64,000 nt of DNA from Nitzschia sp. DOCU1. Its lineage: Eukaryota > Bacillariophyta > Bacillariophyceae > Bacillariales > Bacillariaceae. Below, piece after piece: positions 12,101-22,800 of the stretch. The notes under the pieces were generated by a model, which was given only the letters and a program-made list of their open reading frames with translations, had not been told where the DNA came from and did not search any database. The DNA lies in the NCBI GenBank assembly GCA_951394045.1, contig OX595988.1, positions 3,301,352-3,365,351 on the forward strand. The letters run 5' to 3'. Position numbers and translations under genes: made by a program. Each line of letters opens with the position of its first letter. The first letter of the stretch is position 1.

Positions 12101-12706
12101 AGAGGCAATACTTTCATTTTCATCATCGTCGTCGTCTTGCGAGGAAGCTGAATGTAACCGATCATCGAGTTTGTGAATTCCAAAGGACGAGGACTGCTGA
12201 AGACCAGACGCCTCACCCGACACGGCTTCTGCCTGCTGATCTTCTTCTTCGTCTTCTGACGACGATGAAAACTCTAGCTCGAAATCATCATCGTTGCCCA
12301 CCCGCCTTTCTGCAGCAGTCTTATTGCCACTGGTATTATTTGCAGCCGGCGTCGTTTTCAGAGCTTTGCGTTTGCTTGCACTAGCAGGTTCCTTGTCCGA
12401 CGCTTCATTGCCATCGTCTCGTTGATGCCGAGCGCCATTTTTTGATTCGCGGTGGCGCTTTAGCTGCTCGAGTTCTCTCTGTAGTGTTATCACTTGCTGT
12501 TCGTACCCCCGAGCTCGTTTCTTCCACTTTTGAACATCGTAGTCCAAATTGGCTTGCAGTGCCTCAAAATAGCCACACACGGCCGCATCCTTTTGAAGCA
12601 ACCGGACCAGCGATGCTGGTGCCGGTGGGGGAGGATCAGGACGTTCATCTAATTCTTTCTTTTTAGGTGACGCTGTTGATGCCTTGCGTTTTTTGCTTGG
12701 GGGCAT
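9104..12706 (-). CDS. Large protein: nuclear-type N-terminal region fused to a C-terminal GT25 glycosyltransferase domain
   Basis: Intron-free frame of 1200 residues. The N-terminus has a lysine-rich MPPSKKRK signal, a coiled coil near 50-95 and long acidic/serine stretches (about 100-290), all typical of nuclear proteins. The middle (300-850) is helical and unrecognised. From about residue 855 the protein looks like glycosyltransferase family 25: VINLERRPDR opens the domain, SEKACALSHLACWRG is the donor-binding helix region, ILEDDA near 1035 is the metal-binding acidic motif, and YLTGYILSLEGARYL follows. GT25 members transfer sugars, for example Gal to hydroxylysine or to LPS. No signal peptide is seen, so a lumenal Golgi role is doubtful; a cytosolic or nuclear transferase is possible. 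The GT25 call is fairly sure; the rest is unknown. Confidence 0.75.
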   Translation of the reverse strand: MPPSKKRKASTASPKKKELDERPDPPPPAPASLVRLLQKDAAVCGYFEALQANLDYDVQKWKKRARGYEQQVITLQRELEQLKRHRESKNGARHQRDDGNEASDKEPASASKRKALKTTPAANNTSGNKTAAERRVGNDDDFELEFSSSSEDEEEDQQAEAVSGEASGLQQSSSFGIHKLDDRLHSASSQDDDDDENESIASPLARSTVKESTPTTGSHRMTKSKCLSPDVQLAVDQLMLVQEILKELGIALVEAQEVEDEAIDTSNPPPEQESTTPLPEDESVPPSAGGDSTPRKRHIFRRRSDQDVAIDLFQFLKALTRIKYVPECKADHDAPAYCFPFWMTNGDYIPCYMSTMDGARTREHPAVAGVEKLLTCLCYMDVFCPALDGVTAEQAPKYDRAIVAFTDEENPAGENDAKLQADEKSLQYLLLGMRGRESFVSNLIESLEGEIVDSWTTQDRATRLVTKAMHYSSSGLRKVDMDEVSDAGEEDDYLIGGQASSHGTIIPFGSKSFVRLAALMERCLLAKVVATVYMFRHDYDRAYRFVWAYVLATAPSLALEDHPRLPPVHSFCVLEAILLSNVPPSPTGAQAESPRLLDSMAKDIIAKSQSFGRTLQLVWECTADLYRVRSQPHLDDRMTDLSKVELASYERLQKHWNRKHWKWLPDTETSTDSSTALMEELDRFLASDDSSREGSRDEQRTAATTFALVVHGDARRVDETFQVSLAKLQTGSFDPDLASTVQEKLRACVTAKAQLELRQLEVYRRVVKTPMIFAPNKTGIKTLQSYSEEWVEWLTQQDTEMVSSMIALALRSCQTCSDAERAFRLVDWTMSQLQDKVEPTSSFFEMMHSIEAMAHAVTVRVINLERRPDRLAAFLSQAVGERLLVLKGVVTLNQDTDSGELGGYFGAFAFDGQGKAAEVERRLVQLVGGGQADLNAVVQTHWVPNELKPFDNEAPDSDKSVLISPSEKACALSHLACWRGVERSLSKFESPESTLGALFRNPGETRQRFLISGYACGPNLFPSNDGMGPTPVCVILEDDAILVDRFSERLSCLLEELPRDFHFCSLGYSRPKTAPLVPFSSQLAIPTSIWYLTGYILSLEGARYLKNKLPVRGPVDSWIGQLIFTNNWDNVFGNALGVGVSSKPLQDPSIGREDLRRILRFRAFAASAPLCSQRVGSLGGLPSSSRNWRQRDTDIVYSGS

Positions 12707-14314
12707 GGCGACGACGATGACGACGACTCAGCGTGTTGACGCGCCAAAGGTTTCAAAAATCTGCAACAACAACTTCGGGCTCCATTTTCCACATGAGTTT
12801 CCACTCTTTCGATGTCGCGATTCCTTCCGGAATGAGGGCGATGTATTAGTAGTAGGATGGCATTAAGCTAGAGCTAAATCAGGTGATTAGATGAGCTGCC
12901 CTTTGCAACACATATTGATAGAAAATTTGAGGCCTCTCGGTCGCAACGCTTGGTTGTGCAAGTATTAGGGGGATCCTTCAGGTAAAGTGATAAAGAGGGA
13001 ACGTAATAAAAGGGGAACAACGCGCAGATCTTCGAGGCGAAGCAACGAGCTTTGAGCGAGTAGCGAGCTTGAGAAATATCCGACTAGCACGACCTCAAAC
13101 AACCTAGGTCGTCGGGCTCTGCTGCGTTGCTCGGCGCACCTCAAAAGGGGGACCTCGATTTCATGGCTATCATCACATTCATGGCACTTAGTTACGATGA
13201 TAGGCTAAGCAACGGTTTTCGGGAACACAGAACGTGCGAACAGCGAAGGCCCCATCCTTCCCGTCGGAGATTTCGCCACCGCCCACCGTACCTGGTACTG
13301 GTAGATAGCCATACCAATATGTGATAGCGCTCGAGAAGGCGGTCCACCGCTAATTTCCGCTCCATCACCGACGAGCAGAACCCAATGTTCTCCACACTGT
13401 GCGAAGTTGTCAGAAGTTTATCTATGCCATCCCGCGGTAAGGCGGACAATGGGTAAATTCTACCATCGGTAGAACCTCATGTTCTCCACACCGCATTTGG
13501 AGGGTAGATTATCACTTGTCCTTCGGGTCTACCACCTGTCTACCCACCGCGCGCAGGATCGGTCGTACTTTTGGAGACGGGAATGATTAGCGTCGATTTA
13601 TGCCCCTCATCGGAAAAAAGAATTCTTTGGAACCACAAATTCCGCGAAAATTCCCTATCCTATTAGTTGCGACTTGATGAAATTCGAATGTATTCGTATG
13701 TTCAACTAAGATCTCTGATTGAACCTGAGGATGGCAATAATTATGATACGTCTAGAACTGAACGTAATATGCCTTCCTTTTTGTCATTTCTCCGAGGACT
13801 CCTTCTCTAATAGCATCTCACGTGGCTGGCAGGTCTCATGGAAATAGGGAACTCTATTGTACTATCATGTCATAAACAGCAAAAAACAAGCGAAACTTCG
13901 CACGTGTTCCCTTATTCGGGTGCTTCTGAATGATCACAGTATGTAGTGGTATTTTCCACTATCCGCGTCCATGGGGTCTGTTGGCTTCTTCTTAATTCGC
14001 GGAATTCCGCGAATGCTTTGGGCCCAATCGTAGAAATTTACAATGAAACAGTACCAGATTCGGTCATGCCAGTAGAACGGGTTGTGGTTCGAGGTGCGAA
14101 CATCGGACAAAAATTTTCCCCGTGGGGAAAAGTTTCCCTATTCAATTGAGAAGCCCAATAGACTTCTTTCTTAAATGCTTCCTTTGACATTTCTCCGGAA
14201 ACACCTGCGTTTTCGCGTCGTTGATTCCGCCTCACAAAATAAATCCTCATAAAATTAACAACGCCAAAAGTATCATTCAATCTACCTCTCTAATAACGAA
14301 GCCAAGTGATAAAA
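12707..14314. other. Intergenic region between divergent GT25 and HSF genes
   Basis: This 1.6 kb spacer must hold both promoters. The phrase ATGTTCTCCACAC recurs at about 13385 and 13469, suggesting a small degenerate duplication. Short open frames on both strands lack any domain, and I do not support a gene here. Confidence 0.5.
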
Positions 14315-15529
14315 ATGATGGCAAGCCTCATGCAGACTGTCCCTACAATTTCTTTTAATTCTTCAGCGTTGTCAAGTTGCTATCTCATGAACTCCTCTGC
14401 TGCTTCAAGAGGAAGCTCAGACGATAGCATTGGGGAAGATGGAGCTTTTGTTAATCACGCGGTCCCCTTTCCATGGAAGCTCCATGAAATGTTGGAAGCA
14501 GCCGAAATGGAAGGTTTCGCGAACATCGTTTCATGGCTTCCTGACCGCTGCTCTTTCAGAGTGCACAAGGTCGAAGTCTTTGTACGCGACATCATGCCCA
14601 GGTTCTTCCGCCAGACCAAATACAAGTCCTTCCAGCGACAACGTAAGTTCCACATCTGGTCACCTCGTCTACCTCTACTTCTGGGTGAGAAGATTTACTA
14701 ACTTATACGTTCTCGCTTAACCACAACAGTAAATATGTGGGGATTTGAACGACTCTTGTCAGGTCCGACAAAGGGAGGTTACAATCATACTCATTTCATT
14801 CGTGGTCAGCCGGCCTCGTGTCGCTATATGAAACGCCTAAAGATTAAGGGCACCGGTACCAAGCGACCCATGCCAACCTCTTCTTGCGTCTCGTCGCCAC
14901 TTGATAACCTCACCCGTCCGACTGGAACTCCGCCCCGCGTTATCTCCAACGACAACACCAACAATATGCTTCAGAGCCACGGAGCAAATCCATATCCCGC
15001 CACCAAGAACGATACTTTTCCTAGACAGCATCTGGTTGAGCAACGACAGACAGCCGAACCCGCGGAAAACGTTACAGCTCCCATGATAACCAAGGCTCCC
15101 AGCAGTATCGACCTATTCGACGACGAGACACTCCTCTCGGTTCTTTCGTCAGCTTTAGAGCAAAACACCACCAGCAACGGGGGAGATCATGCTGCTCCCA
15201 ACGAGGGCGACTGCGTTCTCTTCGAAGGAATGCAATTCTTCTTTGTTGAAGACTATGACGCATCCAAGTCCGATGTAGGGCAACCACAAGGAAAGCCATC
15301 CCGCAGGTTGTCGATCGAAGTTGCTGCCCAAAGCGGGATGGGACGAAGGCGGTTGTCTTTGGTTGGCGCCAGTAGCGCAAGCACTAGTCTTCCCTCCAAC
15401 TTCTTCTCCTTGGATCCATGCGTGCACCAGCCAGGCAACCCGCAACAACAACCTCAGCGAGCAAACCGCCGCTTTTCTCTTCAACGAGGGGGGAGCAATT
15501 ATGTGCTAAAGGAAATCGTACAAGTCTAA
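14315..15529 (+). CDS. Heat shock factor (HSF)-type transcription factor (2 exons)
   Basis: Exon 1 is 14315-14642 and exon 2 is 14730-15529, with an 87-nt intron that begins GTAAGT and ends CACAACAG; the phases fit (1+2), giving 375 residues. The spliced HSF DNA-binding domain covers about residues 45-160. PFPWKLHEML opens it, FRVHKVEVFVRDIMPRFF is the recognition-helix region, and the junction yields QLNMWGFERL, the canonical end of the helix-turn-helix strand; the HFIRGQ element follows. Downstream there is no clear long heptad region, and the C-terminus has basic RRLSL repeats. Diatoms carry many such HSFs and most have no known target. The ATG at 14315 is the first in frame. It converges with the citrate-lyase gene. 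Confidence 0.88.
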
Positions 15530-15653
15530 TAGAATTGTAAAAAGTAAGGACTGTTGTACTAATAATTTAACACCAGTCGGTTTCGTAGTTTTACATGCCA
15601 ACTACGGAACCATTAACCAAATTTGGTTCAAACTTTTCAACAATCGAATGGCT

Positions 15654-18600
15654 TTAGCTGTGATCGGTAAGGTAGCTGATATCGTCCCACGGATGACGGT
15701 AGAGACCTTGCTTGAGCCGATTCTGGTCGAGGTAATGCCCGATAAACCCGATGCTTCGACCTAGAACAAACAATCCATTGAGACATCCATTTTCGATCAT
15801 TTCGTTTGCCTCCTGGTGGGTGAAAGCTCCACAGCTCCGCAGCATATCAACGAAGCAAACGGCTATGCATCCATCCACGTTGAGAATGAGGTTTGCTTTC
15901 TTCTTGGTCGTAACCTGCTCGACCGCCAAGGCAAACTTCAGAACTGTATTGTCTGCAAAGTTCTTGAGTGCGTACTCCTTAATAATCTCCACTCGCTTGT
16001 CTGGATTCGCAAGTGACTTGATTCGGTGCCCGATGCCCATAATAAGCTGATTCTTCTTTCGCATGGCCTTGACAAACTCGGCAGCGTCAACTCCGGCATC
16101 GCTTGCCTCCGTAAACATTTTTGCTGCCCCATCTAGTGCACCTCCAAACCTTGGTCCGATTGTCAAAAGACCACTGGCCAGCGAAGACACAAGGTCCTTG
16201 CCCGCTCGTGCCGCAACGATTGTATTGTGAGCCCCCGAAACAGCAGGGCCGTGGTCGGCAGTCACCATGAGAATCATTTCGATGAATTTGGAGACATAAG
16301 GTGGGAGCTGTCGTCGGAACCAAAGCAACGACAAAACGCCCCCGATACCAAGTTCCTTCTCGAAGACTTCACTGATCGGCATGCCACTGTACGTAAGCTC
16401 TTCACCGCGGTCATCAGAGATAGAGGAAATGAAGGCAGCAGGTTTTCTAACCAGTCCCAAGCGTTTCGCCCATTGATAGTCTGATAAACACAATGGATGG
16501 AGTTAGCGATGTAACGAAGCCGAACCAACAGAGCAGAAAATTAATGGACTTACCCATGGGAATTTTAGGCGCTTCCACCTCGGGTGCGGGGACAAGAGTC
16601 CCGGCCTCGACCAGACTGTCGTAGACCTTCTTAATGAGATTGCCGAACTCGAAGAAATTGTCGGGTACATAGGCACCAGCCTCCTTCAAGGCTTTGTTTT
16701 TGGCAGAGGCCGTTTCAGCCTCTCCTTTCGCAAGTGCACCCGCGTGGCCAAACTGCACTTCAAACGTAAACTTTGAGGCACAGGTGCCGATGCACCAGGC
16801 TACGATTGGCTTTGAAATTCGGCCTCGTTTTAGAGCCACGCAGATCTGATACTCATCAACACCACCAACTTCTCCCAAGAGTACAAGCATATGGACAGCT
16901 GGGTTGTCATTGTACCGTAGCAAATGATCAATGAAGCGAGAACCAGGGTAACGATCACCTCCAATGGCAACGCCTTCGTACACGCCATCCGAATTTCGAG
17001 AAATCAAGTTGTTCAGCTCGTTGGAAAGTCCTCCCGATCTTGAAACATAAGCCACTGAACCCGGGCGATATAGTTTACACATGACAATATTGTCCAGCAT
17101 TCCTCCAGTATTTCCGATTCGGAAGCACCCAGGCTAAGGACTCAAACATGTGAGATTACAGAACAACAAAATCTTCAGCTTCTAGTAGGAAAAGCGAGCA
17201 GCCAAATTTACCTTAATCCCGCCAACTGTCGCTGGGCCAATAATGCCGACTCCTTTCAGTTGGGCCGTCTTGATGAACGCTCGCGTCTGAGATTCCGGAA
17301 CTCCTTCCGCAATGATGCTTGATGGCAAGTCAGGCACGAAAAGAAAGATACAGAACAAATGGGTATTTGGATCAACTTACGCAATTGTTTTGATTTGTGC
17401 TGAATACTCCAGCATTTCCATGACAGACTCGAATACGGAACGAAACGATGCAAAGTTGACGACGACTGAAACCTCCGGGTGCTTCGAAAATGCTTCACTC
17501 ATCGATTGATATACAGGAATCAAAATTTCATCCGTTCCCCAATAGAACTTAATCGGAAAAGGGTAAGCTAGTCATCTGGATGATCCCAATCAATACTAAC
17601 GACGCTTACCTTGATGTAATGGTTAGCCGAGAATGGAAAGATCATCGCCGCGACCGAAGGCTTTTCTCTCTTGCACATATAGTCAAAGTCCAGCATTCCT
17701 TGTACCGCTCTATGCTGAAGCCCGTAGATTACACACCGAGTCATAGCGGTGAAATTCTCTACTTTGTGGTCAGCTTCGTGATCAGCGATTTGGCGATGGA
17801 AGGATTTCTTCTTGGGCGGCATGCCCGTTGAAGGTTGTCCACTGCTTGGCTTTTTCAATTGAGACTCATCGTCAAACTCTGGAAAATTTGCTGGATCTGC
17901 CAGTCCCAAGGCCAGTGGTACAATTGCCGTGATATGCGTTTCAGGCCCGTAAACGTGAATGTCCAAGCCAGTATCGATTGAAGCCTGTCGCATCATTTGC
18001 AAACCTTCTTGATAGTTGGGACCTGCACGACGAACCCATAGTTTCACCTGCAATGAAAATCTCTAGTGAGAAGCGCAGCTCAGAATACAGTTATCGCATG
18101 TGAGAGACTTACATCATGTGACCTCAAGACATCTGAAAATGCCTTGATCGCCTTGATGAGACCAGCAAAAGTCGCCGCGACGTCTGTAAAATTCGCAATA
18201 GAGCCCCCGATAATGAAGATCTTGCCTCGGGGATCTTTGTCGCGTGTCATGAGGCCGATAAGGGTCTTGGCATATTCGAACGTATGCTCCGTGCTTGGAG
18301 CCCCAGAATACTCGCCATAGTTTGCCAATTCATGTGCAAATCCCAGATCAGATATTGTGTCGGAATAGACAACACTACCTCCCCCTCCCGCGACCTGGTG
18401 TAGCCCAAAACTGTTAGCAATCTAATACTTTCTGCAAAGAGTTGACCAGCATACACGTACCATGGTCCAAATACGCCCGGCCGGATTAAGAATGGTAAGT
18501 TTCAATGACGCTCCAGTCTTGGAGTCCAATTCTCGAATATACGCTTCTTCCGGAAACTCTCTTCGGCCAAAGGGCGCCGGAAGATCTAAATGACCCCACT

Positions 18601-19306
18601 GAGAGGCGCACAGAAACGCCGCAGTCTCGTCAATCTTGGCCGCCAAATCCAAAGGAATGATCTTTCCATCGTCGGTGAATACAATCGGGTTAATCTCCAT
18701 GTAGGTAAAGTTGAGCATCCGATAGACCTTGAACAACGTATAGATAAAAGAATTCAAATTGGCAGCCCGAGAGTCAGGCACACCGGCCAACAAACTCTCC
18801 TTTTCAATCGTGTCGACAGTTAAGAACTCATTAATGGGCACGTGAAGTCGCGTTGCCTTGGAATCGACATCTCCCACATCAACCCCGCCCTGAGAATAGA
18901 AGAGAATCTCTTCTCCTTCGCGGTGGCTTTGGATACAGATATAGTATTCATCCGACTGCTCATGTGGGACGAACGGATCAACGATGAAATGATCAAGGAC
19001 GCCCTTGACGTTTTCAACTTCGATATCTTTTTCCATGCGATCCCCGACCCATTTCTGCACTCCTGGCCAATCTAGGTTGATGCCTATCAGACCAGCCTTG
19101 CCACGTCGTTTGATGAGCTGATCTGGCTTGACTACCAATGGCGTTGTAGTCAACCAAGATTCCGTCGCAACGAGCTCCGCCAGGTCCGTCGACGGAGAGA
19201 TCAAGGCGCTCCTGTCATCAATGATGTGCTTGCCGTCCGATACCTCTCGAACATGCCTCGCAATTAGCTTCTTGCCGTGATATTCTCGAACTGCTTTGGC
19301 CGACAT
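15654..19306 (-). CDS. ACLY: ATP-citrate lyase, single-chain (7 exons)
   Basis: Seven exons read on the minus strand: 18461-19306, 18113-18394, 17610-18047, 17381-17547, 17212-17317, 16554-17133 and 15654-16480. All junctions are GT-AG and in phase, giving 1081 residues, close to the animal enzyme. It makes cytosolic acetyl-CoA and oxaloacetate from citrate, CoA and ATP, for fatty-acid and sterol synthesis. Visible marks are the ATP-grasp part with [12 protein letters not shown] and GGVDVGDVD, the CoA-ligase part with [13 protein letters not shown], the phospho-histidine loop VQFGHAGA in exon 6, and the C-terminal citrate-synthase-like domain with [23 protein letters not shown] and the ending [12 protein letters not shown]. 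No targeting presequence is seen. The fused animal-type arrangement contrasts with the two-subunit enzyme of plants and green algae. Confidence 0.95.
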
Positions 19307-19794
19307 TACTGAGGCAGGGTTACTTGGATTTCAGAGTAATTACGATACCTTCAAGTCCTCAAAGAACGTGATGGGATGGTTGTGATGGGAAGCTGTCACA
19401 TCGATGGGATAGCTATTACGACCGAGAGAATCTTTTCTTGAGACATCTGCGCGCGGTTCCGCTTCTCTCGGATGACGCACGTGGAAGCAGGTGAGTGAGA
19501 TGGCGCGAGCGGGGCGGTCTGCCGATGCAACTATCAGCATAGGAAGCGCATGCTATGAGAAGTACCTATGAACATTCCTATTCGTATACCACGAAATCGG
19601 CACCGGTGGTTGTGAACTGCTGACTGGAGGGCAAACTCGGGGAAGCAGTCTACAGAGTAACCCATTCGAGTTCACTTTCATGGCAGTCTAGTTTATGGTA
19701 AAGTGTTTACTGCTATAATAGCAGCAATCATCAAAATTGTTTCCATGTAGTAGCCAGGCAGAAGTTGTTGAAAAACGCGAGGATTCCCGCCTCG
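19307..19794. other. Upstream region of ATP-citrate lyase
   Basis: This spacer separates the citrate-lyase start (minus) from the 3' end of the DUF6824 gene (minus) and should contain the lyase promoter. No gene or clear regulatory motif could be named. Confidence 0.45.
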
Positions 19795-20592
19795 TCAGTC
19801 ATTCCTTGCATCGAGCGACAGAAGGAATCTAGGGATTTCAAGTACCGAGATCTCGGTCTCTAATAGGAGATCAGAATCCAGAAAGTCCTTTGCCTCTTCG
19901 GTAATCAGATCGTCAAGATTGTAAGAAATTTGACGGGGAAGGTTCCAGGATGCCGTTCGGAGAGGAACGGGGAAAGTGCATGAAGGTTCACAAGCCTCAA
20001 CGTCTTCGATCAAAGCTGGCGTAACTGGTAACGTCTCTTGATCGGTAATCCCAGCAAGTTTCTTGATAACTTCGAGCTGCTCTAGCTCTGACTTTTCGAG
20101 CAAGCCGTTTTGCGGGTTGGTGGTGTCATGAAAACTCTCTTGTTGCAAGGAAAGCAATAGTTCCCGGCCTAAGAGAGTCAGGGAAGATGCCCGATGCTTT
20201 CGTTGAGCTGCCATAGCCTTCTTGAGTCGGTCACTTTTTGTGGGACTATGCTTTTCGTTCTTCAGCAAATCTCTCAACGCATGCCCGCACTTTTCATGGA
20301 CCTGGGCGGCATTGAGCTCGTAGAATCGTAGCGTCTCTGTGTCGTGCTTAATAAAGCGAGCACCTGTCGCTAGAACGATATCAACCACCGATGCAACAAC
20401 CACGGTCTTGTCAGTTCTCTTTTTGGCAGCAGTATATCGATCAAGGTTGGCACGGAGAATGGCCATGAACTCCGTGTTGCCTTGTAATTTAGCGCATGCT
20501 TTGCCTCTTCCACAAACAATGTCCTTGTTGTTTGGCATGTAATCCAGAGGGAGATATTTAATCTCCTTTTCCGAGGCGCTGTACTTCTTCAT
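19795..20592 (-). CDS. DUF6824-domain protein, short form
   Basis: Protein of 265 residues, one exon. Residues about 20-110 match the DUF6824 pattern common in diatoms: NKDIVCGRGKACAKLQGN, then a helix with FMAILRANLDRY, KKRTDKTVVVASVVDIV, GARFIKHD and an end with EKCGHALRDLL. The GRG turn and the GN about ten residues later are the strongest marks, and a basic region follows (KSDRLKKAMAAQRKHR). The C-terminal 130 residues are acidic and unrecognised. A regulatory or nuclear role is often guessed for such proteins, but no function is known. It is a distant relative of the three long proteins at 49.9-63 kb, with an uninterrupted domain. Confidence 0.8.
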   Translation of the reverse strand: MKKYSASEKEIKYLPLDYMPNNKDIVCGRGKACAKLQGNTEFMAILRANLDRYTAAKKRTDKTVVVASVVDIVLATGARFIKHDTETLRFYELNAAQVHEKCGHALRDLLKNEKHSPTKSDRLKKAMAAQRKHRASSLTLLGRELLLSLQQESFHDTTNPQNGLLEKSELEQLEVIKKLAGITDQETLPVTPALIEDVEACEPSCTFPVPLRTASWNLPRQISYNLDDLITEEAKDFLDSDLLLETEISVLEIPRFLLSLDARND

Positions 20593-21277
20593 GATGATTG
20601 ATACTAAGCGATATTTGACAAGGTCTTGCAGTTTGTAGCACTAAATTTTCGCAAATTGTGAGACCAAAGCGTGAACTCTTGAGGCACAATCCTCACCTAC
20701 ACATGCGCCGTTTTTGAAGATATTACAGCACAGATGACTCTACTTTGGTACTCGAATTCTGCGCGCTGCCAAAATGAACCTGTCTAATCATGCACGGAAA
20801 GTTCAAGGGCAATAATATTGGAGTGCACCCTGCAGTTTCCGCAATGCTGCTGCGCAACATGGTTGCAAAGCGCGCAGCTCACAAAAACAGGTCGACATTT
20901 CTGCATGCAGGATATGTAGGCAATACGTACGTATCCTACTGAAGGGACGTCGTCGGTCATGTTCGCTTGGCGTGGTGGGAGCTATCAAATGACTAGATCG
21001 ACCATGATAATCGCAATCAAAGAACGACCGTGGAACTTAACGCCAATCGTATCGGGTGCCCCTATAGCGACTCGCGATTTTTCGCGATTTTTAAATTGAC
21101 TAATCATGAACTTAACATGCTCCAACGTCGAAACGGATGCCACCGTTGGAATGCGCATGCGTTTTTAGCTAGGGTAGATTATGCTGCCTTTCTCGCCATT
21201 CAATGTTCCCGCCCACCTATCTGGCTCGAAAAATGAGCCTGTCGGGAGGAAGTTTCTCAAAATTTCAAAATCACACC
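20593..21277. other. Spacer before the mobile-element island
   Basis: No gene is supported. The left end of the piggyBac-type element should lie in or near the last 250 bases. TTAA occurs near 21038 and 21112, but I could not match either to a terminal inverted repeat, so the boundary is open. Confidence 0.4.
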
Positions 21278-21611
21278 ATGTCGGCCTCTCCATCACCACC
21301 CCCGAACCACCAGGATTCCTACCAACCGATGACGGAAGCCCCTAGACGTGTGATGGTGCTGGATGACTGGTCAAAGGTCAGTGATAAGCAGATCGAGGAC
21401 CTAGTCAACGACGATTCCGTTTTTGTGACAAATTCGGAAAATACGCGCGACATGCCCCCCCCCCCCCCCGCACCTGTTGTCTGCCGACGAGTCCTCCAAC
21501 CGCCATCACCTCCAATGGACGCCTTACCAGAGGACAACGGTAATGCTGCCGTCGAGGCGTCTACCGAGGAGGATGCTCTAGCAGGTGTAATGGCCCTCGG
21601 TGATGCTGTTC

Positions 21612-21627
21612 TTGGACCTCGCGCAGC
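21612..21627. repeat. Target-site duplication, left copy (SINE-like element)
   Basis: The 16 bases TTGGACCTCGCGCAGC recur perfectly at 22012-22027 on the other side of the insertion. The two leading T of the right copy could belong to the oligo-T tail, so the duplication is 14-16 bp. Confidence 0.88.
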
Positions 21628-22011
21628 GAGGTCCAGTGTAGTTTAGTTGGCACATGGTAAGCTAACTGTGGAGAGGCGCCGGGTTCGATTCCCGGCATAG
21701 GGCCTTGTCTTTCCCAAAAATTGCGTTACGCCGGTTGAGCCAGGTGTGTCGGCTTCGTAACTTTCCCCCTCTGTTGTTCCCTTCCCTGGGTTGAGGGGTT
21801 TTTCGTGCGGGGCTTATCTCCATGTCGTTTCGGAGGTGCTAAGCAACACGAGTGCGCGCGCTCTTTCGCGGGTGCCCGCACCGGGTATGTATGTCTGATG
21901 AGCGGCGGGCGGGTGCCACCCGTCCGTTGTGATTCAGGGGGCTGGACTAGCATAACTAGGTAGCTCATTTCCAACATCTAATCGGTTAACAAATAGGCTT
22001 GGGGTTTTTTT
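21628..22011 (+). mobile_element. tRNA-derived SINE-like element, 384 bp, oligo-T tail
   Basis: The insert is bounded by a 14-16 bp direct repeat. It starts GAGGTCCAGTG and contains an A-box-like TAGTTTAGTTGG at 21639-21650 and a perfect B box GGTTCGATTCC at 21682-21692, flanked by a 5-bp T stem (CCGGG/CCCGG). It ends in an oligo-T run (about 22005-22013). The head resembles a tRNA but its anticodon arm does not fold, as expected for a tRNA-derived SINE. It carries no ORF of its own. The poly-T tail differs from the usual poly-A. Removing it with one duplicate reopens the transposase frame. Confidence 0.82.
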
Positions 22012-22027
22012 TTGGACCTCGCGCAGC
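22012..22027. repeat. Target-site duplication, right copy (SINE-like element)
   Basis: This perfect direct repeat of 21612-21627 directly follows the oligo-T tail; the coding frame of the transposase resumes right after it. Confidence 0.88.
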
Positions 22028-22800
22028 ACCCCGTGATAAAAGATATTCCTTCCGTAAAAAGAAACTTCTCGGCGACGCCCGACTATACTCGAAGACAGGC
22101 TTACCAATTCTTGGGATCGACGGATACATCGTTGGGTTGATTGTCGAGTGCCCGAACAAGAAGAAGAACGCCGGTATGTTCAAAGTCGATTGGGCCATCC
22201 ATTCACCTGGGATGCCAATCACGGTTGACCGCTCCCAGCTACGTGAGTGGTATCCATCCAACGACTACATTCATTCATGTTTCCGTCAGTCGGCACAAGA
22301 CTACGAAGAGGCCTCGCCGGCAGCTATTCGACAATACCTCCGTCTTTCCTTCAGTTTGCCTCCACTTAATCCAGCCGAAGCTGTATCCCCTTCACATGCA
22401 GTGCAACCACCACCCCAGGCGACAATTGTTCTGACGACACCGATCCGGTATGCAGGGCGAGCCGCCATGATGACTGTGGCTGACTCGGTTTCCACCATGA
22501 CGCACAGCGTCCAGCAAGGTCTTTCAACACGGTCAACTAGGAGTAATGCAAGCAACAGCTACGTCGATTCGGATTCTTGTGACGGATCGGACTTCGATGA
22601 AGACGACAACGCTTGGTTGGAGATTCCTCCTGAAATCGAGGTAGAAATCGAAGATGACGATGCCAACGACGATGAGGGCAATGTTGACGAGGAAGCAGAC
22701 GCTGGGCTACATTTCAATTTCGAGTTGGTAGACGAGATGACTGAGATACCTGCGCCCCCCCAAATGTATCACGGCCCAAGTGGACTCAAGGCAGGAGTTG

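Larger units (their letters stand above)
21278..22800 (+). pseudogene. piggyBac transposase, N-terminal half, split by a SINE-like insertion
   Basis: The frame runs from the ATG at 21278 to about 21627, stops inside the insertion, and resumes at 22028, ending at the LTR edge at 22800. It encodes an acidic, proline-rich leader that includes a poly-proline run from a long C tract near 21452-21469. The conserved segment with LYSKTGLPILGIDG and WAIHSPGMPI follows, then an acidic stretch (about 22570-22720) and PSGLKAGV just before the LTR. A similar segment (LYSVTGMPID) and the same MSA start occur in the inverse copy at 31.4-32.1 kb, which supports the assignment and this ATG. An upstream ATG at 21203 is also in frame. 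The gene is broken as it stands. Confidence 0.72.

Noticed and set aside
21203..21646. Separate 147-residue protein ending in RSSVV
   Set aside because: The end is created by the SINE-like insertion; the frame belongs to the split transposase.
21632..21707. Functional tRNA gene
   Set aside because: A and B boxes and the T arm are fine, but the anticodon arm does not fold and the acceptor stem has a mismatch; it is the head of a SINE-like element.
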